Counted from the first letter of the stretch, positions 1 through 5,916 are shown. The stretch is 8,062 nucleotides of DNA from an uncultured Aquincola sp. (GCA_937883885.1 CAKZXL010000343.1:1-8062), one strand, 5' to 3'. Translations and numbers: made by a program. Notes: a model not told the origin generated them from the letters alone.

Positions 1-588
1 TTCGTGGCCCGGCTGGTCACGGGGGCGCAGGGGCACTGGAAGGGCTGCCCGCCCAAGGCGGAGCAGCGCATCTACTTCGCCAACCACCAGAGCCACCTGG
101 ACTGGGTGCTGATCTGGGCCGCGCTGCCGCTGGACCTGCGGGCCAGCACGCGGCCGATCGCGGCGCGTGACTACTGGACGGCCAGCAAGCTCAAGCACTG
201 GATCACCCGCGAGGTGTTCCACGCCGTCTACGTCGACCGCCAGCGCACCCACGACCAGGACCCGCTGGAGCCGCTGGTGGCCGCGCTGGAACAGGGCGAT
301 TCACTGGTGATCTTTCCGGAAGGCACGCGCGGCGCCAAGGAAGAGCCGGCCGCCTTCAAGAGCGGCCTGTACCACCTGGCCACGCGCTTTCCTGAGGTCA
401 AGCTGATTCCCACCTGGATCGACAACGTGCAGCGGGTGATGCCCAAGGGCGAAGTGGTGCCGGTGCCGGTGCTGTGCACCGTGACCTTCGGCGCCCCGGT
501 GGCACCGATGCTGGGCGAGGACAAGGGTGCCTTCCTGGCCCGCGCGCGCGAAGCGGTGATCGCGCTGCGCCCGCGGGCAGCGGCATGA
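1..588 (+). CDS. PlsC-family lysophospholipid acyltransferase, 5'-truncated by window edge
   Basis: The reading frame is open from base 1, so the true start lies upstream; 195 residues are visible. Two acyltransferase hallmarks are clear. Counting from the GTG at position 4, the NHxxxxD catalytic motif reads NHQSHLD at residues 27-33 (His28 and Asp33 as the charge-relay pair), and the phosphate-binding motif reads FPEGTRG at 104-110. By family this enzyme moves an acyl chain from acyl-CoA or acyl-ACP to the sn-2 position of a lysophospholipid, typically lysophosphatidic acid, giving phosphatidic acid at the inner face of the cytoplasmic membrane. Its stop overlaps the start of the next gene in an ATGA, and that gene encodes a CdsA-like protein, the family acting on phosphatidic acid. 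This suggests coupled translation and a shared pathway. It may be a paralogue rather than the main PlsC; the exact acyl acceptor cannot be told from sequence. Confidence 0.92.
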   Translation, partial: FVARLVTGAQGHWKGCPPKAEQRIYFANHQSHLDWVLIWAALPLDLRASTRPIAARDYWTASKLKHWITREVFHAVYVDRQRTHDQDPLEPLVAALEQGDSLVIFPEGTRGAKEEPAAFKSGLYHLATRFPEVKLIPTWIDNVQRVMPKGEVVPVPVLCTVTFGAPVAPMLGEDKGAFLARAREAVIALRPRAAA

Positions 589-1553
589 ACATGCTGCGCA
601 ACCTGAGCGTCGACCAGCAGGTCGCGCTGCTCTTCGTCATCGTCTTCGGCCTGCTGATGCTGGCCACCGCGGCGGTGGTCGGCTGGTCGCTGCGCCACCC
701 CGAAGCCTCCAACGGCGCCACCGGCCGGCACCTGAAGCGCGACCTGCGCGCGCTGTGGACCGGCGCAGTGCTGTTCTGGCTGGCCTGGGTGTGGGGCGCG
801 CTGGGCGCGACGCTGCTGTTCGGCATCGTGTCGTTCCTGGCGCTGCGCGAGTTCATCACGCTGCAGCACACGCGGCGCAGCGACCACCGCAGCCTGATCC
901 TGGCCTTCTTCGTGGTGCTGCCGTTGCAGTACCTGATCGTGGGCACCCGGCACTTCGACCTCTTCACCGTGTTCATCCCGGTGTACGTGTTCTTCGCGCT
1001 GCCGGTGGTGAGCGCGCTGGCCGGCGACCCCGAGCGCTTTCTGGAGCGCAACGCCAAGATCCAGTGGGGCATCGTGGTGTGTGTCTACGGCCTCAGCCAT
1101 GCGCCGGCGCTGCTGCTGCTGGACTTTCCCAACTACCAGGGGCGCGGCGCCTTCCTGCTGTTTTTCCTGGTGTTCGTGGTGGTCATCGCCCAGCTGGCGC
1201 AGGAAGCGGCCAGCCGCTGGCTGCGGCGGCGCCCGGTAGCGCGGCTGATCAGCCGCAGCTTCTCGATGCGGGCCTGGGCGCTGGGCGCACTGGCGGCGGC
1301 GCTGGCCGGTGCCCTACTGTTCTGGGCCACGCCGTTCAAGGTGGGGCAGGCGCTGGCCATGGCCTTCATCGCGGCGGGCAGCGGCACCTTCGGTGAATTC
1401 GTGATGAAGGCCCTCAAGCGCGACGCCGGGGTGCACCATTGGGGCAACCGCAGCGCCGTCACCGGCGCGGTGGGCCTGCTGGACCGGGTTGCTCCCTTGT
1501 GTTTCGCCGCCCCGGTCTTCTTCCACTTCGTCCGTTGGTACTTCCACCTTTGA
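585..1553 (+). CDS. CdsA-family (phosphatidate cytidylyltransferase-like) membrane protein with altered signature
   Basis: A 322-residue polytopic membrane protein. The start at 585 overlaps the acyltransferase stop as ATGA; a second ATG at 591 is possible. Hydrophobic segments run from about residue 12 to the C terminus, and residues 270-304 plus a following hydrophobic segment (LCFAAPVFFH at 305-314) match the CdsA C-terminal signature. CdsA makes CDP-diacylglycerol from CTP and phosphatidic acid. Several signature positions differ from E. coli CdsA as I recall it: the Asp of GDL is Glu271, the KD of KRxxxxKD is His284-His285, GHGG is GAVG (294-297), and DRxD is DRVA (300-303, Ala303). Lys278-Arg279 and Asp300-Arg301 remain. 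This resembles the YnbB-type paralogue group paired with acyltransferases, so the housekeeping cdsA is probably elsewhere. The family call is firm; cytidylyltransferase activity is uncertain. Confidence 0.87.
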   Translation: MNMLRNLSVDQQVALLFVIVFGLLMLATAAVVGWSLRHPEASNGATGRHLKRDLRALWTGAVLFWLAWVWGALGATLLFGIVSFLALREFITLQHTRRSDHRSLILAFFVVLPLQYLIVGTRHFDLFTVFIPVYVFFALPVVSALAGDPERFLERNAKIQWGIVVCVYGLSHAPALLLLDFPNYQGRGAFLLFFLVFVVVIAQLAQEAASRWLRRRPVARLISRSFSMRAWALGALAAALAGALLFWATPFKVGQALAMAFIAAGSGTFGEFVMKALKRDAGVHHWGNRSAVTGAVGLLDRVAPLCFAAPVFFHFVRWYFHL

Positions 1554-1566
1554 TGACGACCCCCAA

Positions 1567-1626
1567 GCTCACTGCGTTCGCGGCCCCCCAAGGGGGCGCA
1601 CCCGCCCTTGGGGCGGCCCGGCGGGC
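1567..1626. repeat. 60-bp intergenic hairpin repeat, copy 1
   Basis: This 60-base unit recurs 81 bases downstream (1648-1707) with a single mismatch. Within it, bases 1582-1585 pair with 1615-1618 and bases 1586-1594 pair perfectly with 1605-1613, leaving C1614 bulged and a 10-base loop. That is a very GC-rich stem of 13 pairs. No T-run follows, so it is not a classical intrinsic terminator. GC-rich repeats of this general look occur between genes in Burkholderiales, so it is probably a dispersed REP-like element, but I cannot check other copies from this window. It lies between the CdsA-like gene and ruvC. Confidence 0.85.
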
Positions 1627-1639
1627 AGGTGAATCTGCC
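1624..1639. other. Small hairpin between the two repeat copies
   Basis: GGCAG (1624-1628) and CTGCC (1635-1639) form a perfect 5-bp stem with a 6-base loop. It overlaps the last three bases of repeat copy 1 and lies mostly in the 21-base linker before copy 2, so the region could fold as three hairpins in a row. It is short and could be chance in such GC-rich DNA. Confidence 0.35.
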
Positions 1640-1647
1640 GCCCCCCG

Positions 1648-1707
1648 GCTCACTGCGTTCGCGGCCCCCCAGGGGGGCGCACCCGCCCTTGGGGCGGCCC
1701 GGCGGGC
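1648..1707. repeat. 60-bp intergenic hairpin repeat, copy 2, abutting ruvC
   Basis: Second copy of the unit at 1567-1626, in direct orientation and differing at one base: A1591 in copy 1 corresponds to G1672 here. That base is in the stem opposite T1689, so in RNA an A-U pair becomes a G-U wobble and the fold is kept. The equivalent stem is 1663-1666/1696-1699 plus 1667-1675/1686-1694. The copy ends only 3 bases before the ATGATG of ruvC, so its G-rich tail (1701-1707) supplies the only purine-rich sequence that could serve as the ruvC ribosome binding site. Confidence 0.85.
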
Positions 1708-1713
1708 GGGATG

Positions 1714-2262
1714 ATGCGCATCCTAGGCATCGACCCCGGCCTGCAGACCACCGGCTTCGGCGTGATCGACGTCGACGGGCCGCGGCTGGGCTATGTGGCC
1801 AGCGGCACCATCAAGACCACCGGCGCGGAGCGCGGCAACCTGCCGGCGCGGCTGAAGATCATCTTCGACGGCGTGACCGAGGTCATCGCCCGCTACACGC
1901 CCGACCAGGCCTCGGTGGAGATCGTTTTCGTCAACGTCAACCCGCAGAGCACGCTGCTGCTGGGCCAGGCGCGCGGCGCCGCGCTGGCGGCGCTGGTGGC
2001 GCGCGGCCTGCCGGTGGCCGAGCACACCGCGCTGCAGATGAAAAAGGCCGTGGTGGGCACCGGCTCGGCCCGCAAGGAGCAGGTGCAGGCCATGGTGTCG
2101 CGGCTGCTGGCCCTGCCCGGCGTGCCGGGCAAGGACGCCGCCGACGCCCTTGGCCTGGCGATTGCCCAGGCCCATGCCGGCCATTCATTGGCCGCGCTGG
2201 CCCAGGCCACCACGCTGGCGCGCAAGACCCACGCCAGCTACCGCCGCGGCCGCGTCTACTGA
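1714..2262 (+). CDS. ruvC: Crossover junction endodeoxyribonuclease RuvC
   Basis: RuvC resolves Holliday junctions in the cytoplasm by paired nicks, working with the RuvAB branch-migration motor in recombinational repair. The protein is 182 residues, close to the usual 170-185. The four metal-binding acidic residues are present: Asp7 in [10 protein letters not shown] at the N terminus, Glu69 in SVEIVF, and Asp141 and Asp144 in KDAADAL. The GQARG segment and the [15 protein letters not shown] region are also typical. I chose the second ATG of ATGATG (1714) because the family begins M-R-I-L-G-I-D and because GGCGGG at 1701-1706 is then about 7 bases away; 1711 would add one Met. No ruvA or ruvB follows: the next gene is an MgtC-family protein. 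The leader is almost wholly repeat DNA and shows no recognisable promoter, so ruvC may be read through from upstream. Confidence 0.97.
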   Translation: MRILGIDPGLQTTGFGVIDVDGPRLGYVASGTIKTTGAERGNLPARLKIIFDGVTEVIARYTPDQASVEIVFVNVNPQSTLLLGQARGAALAALVARGLPVAEHTALQMKKAVVGTGSARKEQVQAMVSRLLALPGVPGKDAADALGLAIAQAHAGHSLAALAQATTLARKTHASYRRGRVY

Positions 2263-2266
2263 CCCT

Positions 2267-2290
2267 GCCGGGCACCGGGTGCGGCCCGGC
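2267..2290 (+). other. Hairpin between ruvC and the mgtC-like gene
   Basis: GCCGGGC (2267-2273) and GCCCGGC (2284-2290) form a perfect 7-bp all-G/C stem around a 10-base loop, starting 4 bases after the ruvC stop. No T-run follows and the next ribosome binding site begins 11 bases later, so it may be an RNA-processing or weak attenuation structure within a ruvC-mgtC transcript rather than a terminator. Confidence 0.4.
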
Positions 2291-2301
2291 CCCCTTGGCG
2301 C

Positions 2302-2307
2302 AGGAGG
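2302..2307 (+). promoter_or_regulatory. Strong Shine-Dalgarno of the mgtC-like gene
   Basis: A full AGGAGG lies 7 bases before the ATG at 2315. It fixes that start even though the frame is open upstream for another 55 codons, back into ruvC. Confidence 0.85.
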
Positions 2308-2314
2308 TGTTGCG

Positions 2315-2803
2315 ATGGATGCATTCGGGCAGGCCGTGCTGCGCGCGCTGCAGGACGAATTCGCCGACGTCCCGGACGTCGAACAGGCCACCCGCATCGT
2401 GGTGCGGCTGGTGATCGCGGCCGCGCTGGGCGGGCTGCTGGGCTGGGAGCGTGAGCGCACCGGCAAGGCCGCCGGCGTGCGCACCCACATGCTGGTGGCG
2501 CTGGGCGCGGCGCTGTTCGTGCTGATCCCGCAGCAGGCCGGCGTGTCGGACACCGACATGAGCCGCGTGATCCAGGGCGTGGTGGCCGGCATCGGCTTCT
2601 TGTGCGCGGGCACCATCATCAAGGGCCGCGACGAAGAGGACGTGCAGGGCCTGACCACCGCCGCCGGCATCTGGCTCACCGCCGCCATCGGCGTGGGCGT
2701 GGGCCTGGGGCGCGAGGCTTCGGCGGTGCTCAGCACCCTGCTGGCGCTGCTGATCCTGCACTGGCTGCCGCGGCTGATCCACCGCATCAGCCCGCGGCGT
2801 TAG
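2315..2803 (+). CDS. MgtC/SapB-family inner-membrane protein (short form)
   Basis: The 162-residue protein carries the MgtC/SapB signature: G40-L-L-G-W-E-R-E-R followed by K51-A-A-G-V-R-T-H, a second conserved membrane segment with AGIGFLCAGTI (91-101), and GLTTAAGIWLTAAIG (112-126). About four to five hydrophobic helices are visible from residue 27 to 150. It stops where the SapB-like membrane domain stops, so it lacks the C-terminal cytoplasmic domain of Salmonella MgtC (about 230 residues). MgtC itself affects survival at low magnesium and acts on F1Fo ATP synthase; short homologues are widespread and mostly uncharacterised, so no magnesium role should be assumed. Cys97 sits where many homologues have Gly (family memory, not aligned here). 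It follows ruvC by 52 bases on the same strand and ends 4 bases from the stop of the convergent Bug gene. Confidence 0.9.
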   Translation: MDAFGQAVLRALQDEFADVPDVEQATRIVVRLVIAAALGGLLGWERERTGKAAGVRTHMLVALGAALFVLIPQQAGVSDTDMSRVIQGVVAGIGFLCAGTIIKGRDEEDVQGLTTAAGIWLTAAIGVGVGLGREASAVLSTLLALLILHWLPRLIHRISPRR

Positions 2804-2807
2804 CGCA

Positions 2808-3788
2808 TCACTCCACCGTCACCTTCGCATCGCGGATCACCTTGCCCCACTTGGCGGTTTCGGTGGCGATGAACTGCTCGAACTCCTCCGGCGTGCCGCC
2901 CACAGGCACGGTGCCCATCTGCTCCAGCCGTGCCTTGACGTCGTCCAGGCGCACGATGCGCGCCACCTCGTCGCTGATGCGGCGCACCACCTCGCGCGGG
3001 GTGCCGGCCGGCGCCAGCAGGCCGGCCCAGGTGCTGCCGGTGAAGCCGGCCACACCCTGCTCGATGAAGGTGGGCACCTCGGGCAGCGCCGGCAGCCGCT
3101 TGTCGCTGGCCACGCCGATCAGCCGCACCTTGCCGCTCTTGCCAGGGTTGATCAGGCCCGAGGCCGCGTCGAGGAAGAGCTGGATCTGCCCACCCATCAG
3201 GTCGGTGAGCGCCGCCGCCGCGCCGCGGTAGGGGATGTGCACCATGTAGCTGCCGGTCAGCGCCTTCAGGTACTCGGTGGTCAGGTGCGCGGCCGAGCCG
3301 TTGCCGCTGGAGCCGAAGCTCACCTTGCCCGGATGGGCCTTGGCGTAAGCCACGAGCTCGGTCGCGGTCTTGAAGGGCGCGTCGTTGTTCACCGCCGCCA
3401 CCAGCGGCGACAGGCCGATCAGCGACACCGCCGCCAGGTCCTTGCGCGGGTCGTAGGGCAGCTTGGGGTAGAGCGTGGTGTTGGCCGCATAGGCCGCGAT
3501 CACCACGCCCAGGGTGTAGCCGTCGGCCGGTGACTTGGCCACCGCATCGGTGCCGATGATGCCGTTGGCACCGGCCTTGTTGTCCACCACCACCGTCTGA
3601 CCCAGCCGCTCCTGCAGCTTCTGCGCGATCAGGCGGGCGGTGACGTCGGTGAAGCCGCCGGGCGGGTACGGCACCACGATGCGGAGGGGCTTGGCGGGCC
3701 AGGCCTGGGCCCAGGCCACCGGCGCGGCGGCCACGGCGGCGCTACCCAGCAGGCAGCGGTGGAACTGTCGTCGTGTGAGCTTGTGCAT
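2808..3788 (-). CDS. Bug/TctC-family tripartite tricarboxylate transporter substrate-binding protein
   Basis: Periplasmic solute-binding protein of the Bug family, which captures small carboxylates or related solutes for TctAB-type transporters or for sensing. From the ATG at 3788 it has 326 residues, the usual length. The N terminus is a signal peptide: TRRQFHR at residues 5-11 resembles a twin-arginine motif, then a hydrophobic stretch to about 24 and a likely cleavage after Ala-Trp-Ala27. Family marks are LRIVVPYPPGG (35-45), NKAGANGIIGTDAVAKSPADGYTL (70-93) with the typical glycine-rich loop, IPYRGAAAALTDLMGGQI (185-202) and the VPTFIEQGV segment near 238-246. No tctA or tctB is adjacent, which is normal for the many orphan Bug genes of Burkholderiales; the ligand is not predictable. 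Starts at 3797 (ATG) or 3893 (GTG) would put a charged extension before the signal peptide and are less likely. Confidence 0.93.
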   Translation of the reverse strand: MHKLTRRQFHRCLLGSAAVAAAPVAWAQAWPAKPLRIVVPYPPGGFTDVTARLIAQKLQERLGQTVVVDNKAGANGIIGTDAVAKSPADGYTLGVVIAAYAANTTLYPKLPYDPRKDLAAVSLIGLSPLVAAVNNDAPFKTATELVAYAKAHPGKVSFGSSGNGSAAHLTTEYLKALTGSYMVHIPYRGAAAALTDLMGGQIQLFLDAASGLINPGKSGKVRLIGVASDKRLPALPEVPTFIEQGVAGFTGSTWAGLLAPAGTPREVVRRISDEVARIVRLDDVKARLEQMGTVPVGGTPEEFEQFIATETAKWGKVIRDAKVTVE

Positions 3789-3929
3789 GCGGCCCATGGT
3801 GCGCGCCGGGGCCGCGCTGCGCCAGATGAGGAACCCGGCCGCAGCTTGTCGCGTGGGTGACGCAAGCCGGCGCGGCAGTCGGCAGAAGTTCACATGCTAG
3901 GGATTCAGCTCGAACAGATCGCGCCAGGA

Positions 3930-3956
3930 CTGTCAAAGTGCGCCCCGACCTGTAAC
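3930..3956 (+). promoter_or_regulatory. Possible sigma-70 promoter of aqpZ (weak)
   Basis: CTGTCA (3930-3935, 4/6 to TTGACA) and TGTAAC (3951-3956, 4/6 to TATAAT) are spaced 15 bases apart, a little short. They lie in the 215-bp divergent region between the Bug gene and aqpZ, 47 bases before the aqpZ start, in locally less GC-rich DNA. The match is modest and could be chance. I saw no convincing promoter for the Bug gene on the other strand. Confidence 0.25.
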
Positions 3957-3990
3957 AGCGGTGGGGTCCGCGCAGGCATTTCAAGACAAC

Positions 3991-3996
3991 GAGGAG
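3991..3996 (+). promoter_or_regulatory. Ribosome binding site of aqpZ
   Basis: GAGGAG lies 7 bases before the ATG at 4004, supporting that start. Confidence 0.8.
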
Positions 3997-4003
3997 TGAT
4001 CAC

Positions 4004-4687
4004 ATGAAAGCCACCATCGCCGAATTTTTCGGCACCTTCTGGCTGGTGCTGGGCGGCTGCGGCAGCGCCGTGCTGGCCGCGGCGTTTCCTGAAGTGGGCA
4101 TCGGCCTGCACGGCGTGTCGCTGGCCTTCGGCCTGACGGTGCTGACCATGGCTTACGCCATCGGCCACATCTCGGGCTGCCACCTCAACCCGGCCGTGTC
4201 CATCGGGCTGTGGGTGGGCGGGCGCTTCGACACCGGCCGTCTGGTGCCCTACATCGTGGCCCAGGTGGCCGGCGCGGTGGCCGCAGGCGGCGTGCTGTAC
4301 CTGATTGCCAGCGGCAAGCCGGGCTTCGAGCTGGGCGGCTTTGCGTCCAACGGCTATGGCGCGCATTCGCCCGGCCAGTACACGCTGATGGCGGCGCTGG
4401 TGTGCGAAGTGGTGATGACCGCCTTCTTCCTGTTCGTGATCATGGGCGCCACCGACAGCCGCGCACCCGCGGGCTTTGCGCCCATCGCCATCGGCCTGTG
4501 CCTGACGCTGATCCACCTGATCAGCATCCCGGTGACCAACACCTCGGTCAACCCGGCCCGCTCCACCGGCGTGGCGGTGTTCGTCGGCGGCTGGGCCGTG
4601 GAGCAGCTGTGGCTGTTCTGGGTGGCGCCCATCATCGGCGCCGCGATCGGCGCGCTGGTCTACCGCACCGTGGCGAGCAACGACTGA
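4004..4687 (+). CDS. aqpZ: Aquaporin Z (water channel)
   Basis: Inner-membrane aquaporin of 227 residues, near the 231 of E. coli AqpZ. Both pore-lining NPA boxes are present: [11 protein letters not shown] with Asn62-Pro63-Ala64, and TSVNPARS with Asn183-Pro184-Ala185 and Arg186. The selectivity-filter set matches a water-specific channel rather than a glycerol facilitator: Phe42 ([10 protein letters not shown]), His171 (LIHLISIP), Thr180 and Arg186. [12 protein letters not shown] and six hydrophobic segments complete the MIP fold; it should act as a tetramer passing water with osmotic change. The gene has its own divergent upstream region and a good ribosome binding site, so it is probably a single-gene unit. 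It converges on the lpxC unit, with only 16 bases before the stop of the small membrane protein. Confidence 0.97.
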   Translation: MKATIAEFFGTFWLVLGGCGSAVLAAAFPEVGIGLHGVSLAFGLTVLTMAYAIGHISGCHLNPAVSIGLWVGGRFDTGRLVPYIVAQVAGAVAAGGVLYLIASGKPGFELGGFASNGYGAHSPGQYTLMAALVCEVVMTAFFLFVIMGATDSRAPAGFAPIAIGLCLTLIHLISIPVTNTSVNPARSTGVAVFVGGWAVEQLWLFWVAPIIGAAIGALVYRTVASND

Positions 4688-4703
4688 CCCGCCGTCATGG
4701 CCC

Positions 4704-4735
4704 TCAGGGGGTGACCGGCAGCGCCGGCACCCCTG
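4704..4735. terminator. Strong two-part hairpin between convergent aqpZ and lpxC units
   Basis: Bases 4705-4713 pair with 4728-4735 (8 bp with one bulged G), then after bulged A4714 an inner stem CCGGC/GCCGG (4715-4719 with 4723-4727) closes a 3-base AGC loop. The hairpin starts 17 bases after the aqpZ stop and covers the stop codon of the small membrane protein on the other strand, so it could block or end transcripts from either side. Neither side has a T-run, so any termination would not be the textbook intrinsic type; it may instead protect 3' ends. Confidence 0.45.
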
Positions 4736-4916
4736 GCGGGAAGAACAGGCGCTCGGCGATCAGCACCGCGAAGAAGCCGACCGCCGCGATCAGCGTCCAC
4801 TTCATGATCAGCCAGCCGCGATGCCGCCAGCGCGGGTCGCGGTTGACCGCATAGAGCACGAAGCACACGACGCTGGCCAGCGCCAGCAGCCCGATCAACA
4901 CCCGGAAAAAAGCCAT
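4704..4916 (-). CDS. Small two-helix membrane protein of unknown function, downstream of lpxC
   Basis: A 70-residue protein I cannot name. It begins MAFFRVLIGLLALASVVCF, giving a first transmembrane helix at about residues 4-23. A basic loop NRDPRWRHRGW follows at 25-35, and a second helix lies at about 36-57 (MKWTLIAAVGFFAVLIAERLFF); the C terminus is proline-rich (PPGVPALPVTP). The positive loop between the helices predicts both ends in the periplasm. The ATG at 4916 lies 13 bases after the lpxC stop on the same strand, so it is very likely cotranscribed with lpxC. An in-frame ATG at 4955 is possible but would overlap the end of lpxC and add charged residues. Its position hints at an envelope role, but no function is shown. 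Confidence 0.75.
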   Translation of the reverse strand: MAFFRVLIGLLALASVVCFVLYAVNRDPRWRHRGWLIMKWTLIAAVGFFAVLIAERLFFPPGVPALPVTP

Positions 4917-4929
4917 CAGGGCGCGGGGC

Positions 4930-5865
4930 TCACCAGGCCGGCGCCAGCTCGGCAAAGCCGGCCGGGGCTTGCGCCTCGTCGTTGAAGGTGACGATCTCCC
5001 AGGCGCTGGGGTCGGCCATCAGCTTGCGCAGCAGCTTGTTGTTGAGCGCATGGCCACCCTTGAACGACGTGTAGCTGGCCAGCATCGGCTTGCCGGCCAT
5101 GTACAGGTCGCCGATGGCGTCCAGGATCTTGTGCTTGGCGATCTCGTCGTCGTAGCGCAGTCCGTCGGCATTGAGCAGCTCGCGGTCGCCGAAGACGATC
5201 GCGTTGTCCATGTTGCCGCCCAGGGTCAGCCCGCGCGAGCGCATCACGTCCACGTCTTTCGCGAAGCCGATGGTGCGGGCCCGCGCGATCTCGCGCTTGT
5301 ACTGACCGCTGCCCATCTCGAAAGTCACACGCTGGCCGGTGGCGTCCACCGCCGGGTGGTTGAACTCGATCTCGAAGGTGAGCCGGTAGCCGTGGTGCGG
5401 CTCCAGCCGCGCCCACTTGAGCGCGGCGCCCTCGCCTTCGCGCAGCTCCACCGGCTTGAGCACGCGGATGAAGCGCTTGGGCGCGTCCTGCATCACGATG
5501 CCAGCGCTTTGCAGCAGGAACACGAAGCTGGCCGCCGAGCCGTCGAGGATGGGCACTTCGTCGGCGGTGATGTCGATGATGAGGTTGTCCAGCCCGAGGC
5601 CGCAGCAGGCCGACATCAGGTGCTCCACCGTCTGCACCTTGGGCGCGCCGGGGTCGCCGCCGGCCGAGATGGTGGAGGCCATGCGGGTGTCGCTCACCGA
5701 CTCGGCCGACACCGGAATGTCCACCGGCTGCGGCAGGTCGATGCGGCGGAACACGATGCCGTGATCGGCCGGTGCCGGCCGCAACGTCAACTCGACCTTG
5801 CGGCCGCTGTGCACGCCCACGCCCACGGCGCGGGTGATGGACTGGAGGGTACGTTGGCGCAGCAT
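4930..5865 (-). CDS. lpxC: UDP-3-O-acyl-N-acetylglucosamine deacetylase LpxC
   Basis: Zinc enzyme that removes the acetyl group from UDP-3-O-acyl-GlcNAc, the committed step of lipid A synthesis, in the cytoplasm. The protein has 311 residues (family about 305). The zinc site is intact: His82 in TVEHLMSA, and His245 and Asp249 in HKILDAIGD; Glu81 is the catalytic base and His272 in FKGGHALNN the second catalytic residue. The N terminus, [18 protein letters not shown], is the usual LpxC start and fixes the ATG at 5865; the frame extends upstream to 5976 but that part does not look like LpxC. LpxC is often encoded just after ftsZ at the end of the division and cell-wall cluster; here the gene upstream is instead a divergent PEP-CTERM gene. 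LpxC is commonly controlled by FtsH proteolysis; nothing in this sequence tests that. Confidence 0.98.
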   Translation of the reverse strand: MLRQRTLQSITRAVGVGVHSGRKVELTLRPAPADHGIVFRRIDLPQPVDIPVSAESVSDTRMASTISAGGDPGAPKVQTVEHLMSACCGLGLDNLIIDITADEVPILDGSAASFVFLLQSAGIVMQDAPKRFIRVLKPVELREGEGAALKWARLEPHHGYRLTFEIEFNHPAVDATGQRVTFEMGSGQYKREIARARTIGFAKDVDVMRSRGLTLGGNMDNAIVFGDRELLNADGLRYDDEIAKHKILDAIGDLYMAGKPMLASYTSFKGGHALNNKLLRKLMADPSAWEIVTFNDEAQAPAGFAELAPAW

Positions 5866-5900
5866 GGAGCGATTGTCGGGGATGTGGGGCGATCTCGGAG

Positions 5901-5916
5901 GGGCCGGGGTCTTGCG
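5901..5916 (+). promoter_or_regulatory. Candidate sigma-54 (-24/-12) promoter for the PEP-CTERM gene
   Basis: GG at 5902-5903 and GC at 5914-5915 are exactly 10 bases apart, with GGC, a G at 5907 and TTGC (5912-5915) matching the consensus TGGCACGN4TTGCW; mismatches are at the first T, the A, the C and the final W. The site points toward the gene at 6010 and would give a leader of roughly 80 bases. Exosortase/PEP-CTERM systems are commonly linked to the PrsK/PrsR pair with sigma-54, which makes the match more credible, but G-rich DNA raises the chance of a false hit. Confidence 0.3.

Noticed and set aside
228..1100. Long minus-strand open frame (290 codons) opposite the acyltransferase and CdsA-like genes
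   Set aside because: Its product is low-complexity (His, Gln, Arg, Ala rich) and lies opposite two genes with clear family motifs; high GC leaves such antisense frames open.
1567..1707. Repeat pair as a CRISPR array or classical intrinsic terminators
   Set aside because: Only two units with a 21-base linker, no cas genes, and no T-run after either stem.
1439..1714. Plus-strand open frame encoding a peptide with a repeated [15 protein letters not shown] unit
   Set aside because: The peptide repeat is only the translation of the 60-bp DNA repeat; the frame starts inside the CdsA-like gene, has no ribosome binding site and shows no family resemblance.
1937..2782. Minus-strand open frame (281 codons) across ruvC and the mgtC-like gene
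   Set aside because: It is antisense to two confidently identified genes and its translation is compositionally biased with no recognisable motif.
3789..3893. N-terminal extension of the Bug protein starting at GTG 3893 or ATG 3797
   Set aside because: The extension would place Arg-rich residues before a complete signal peptide; the ATG at 3788 gives normal family length.
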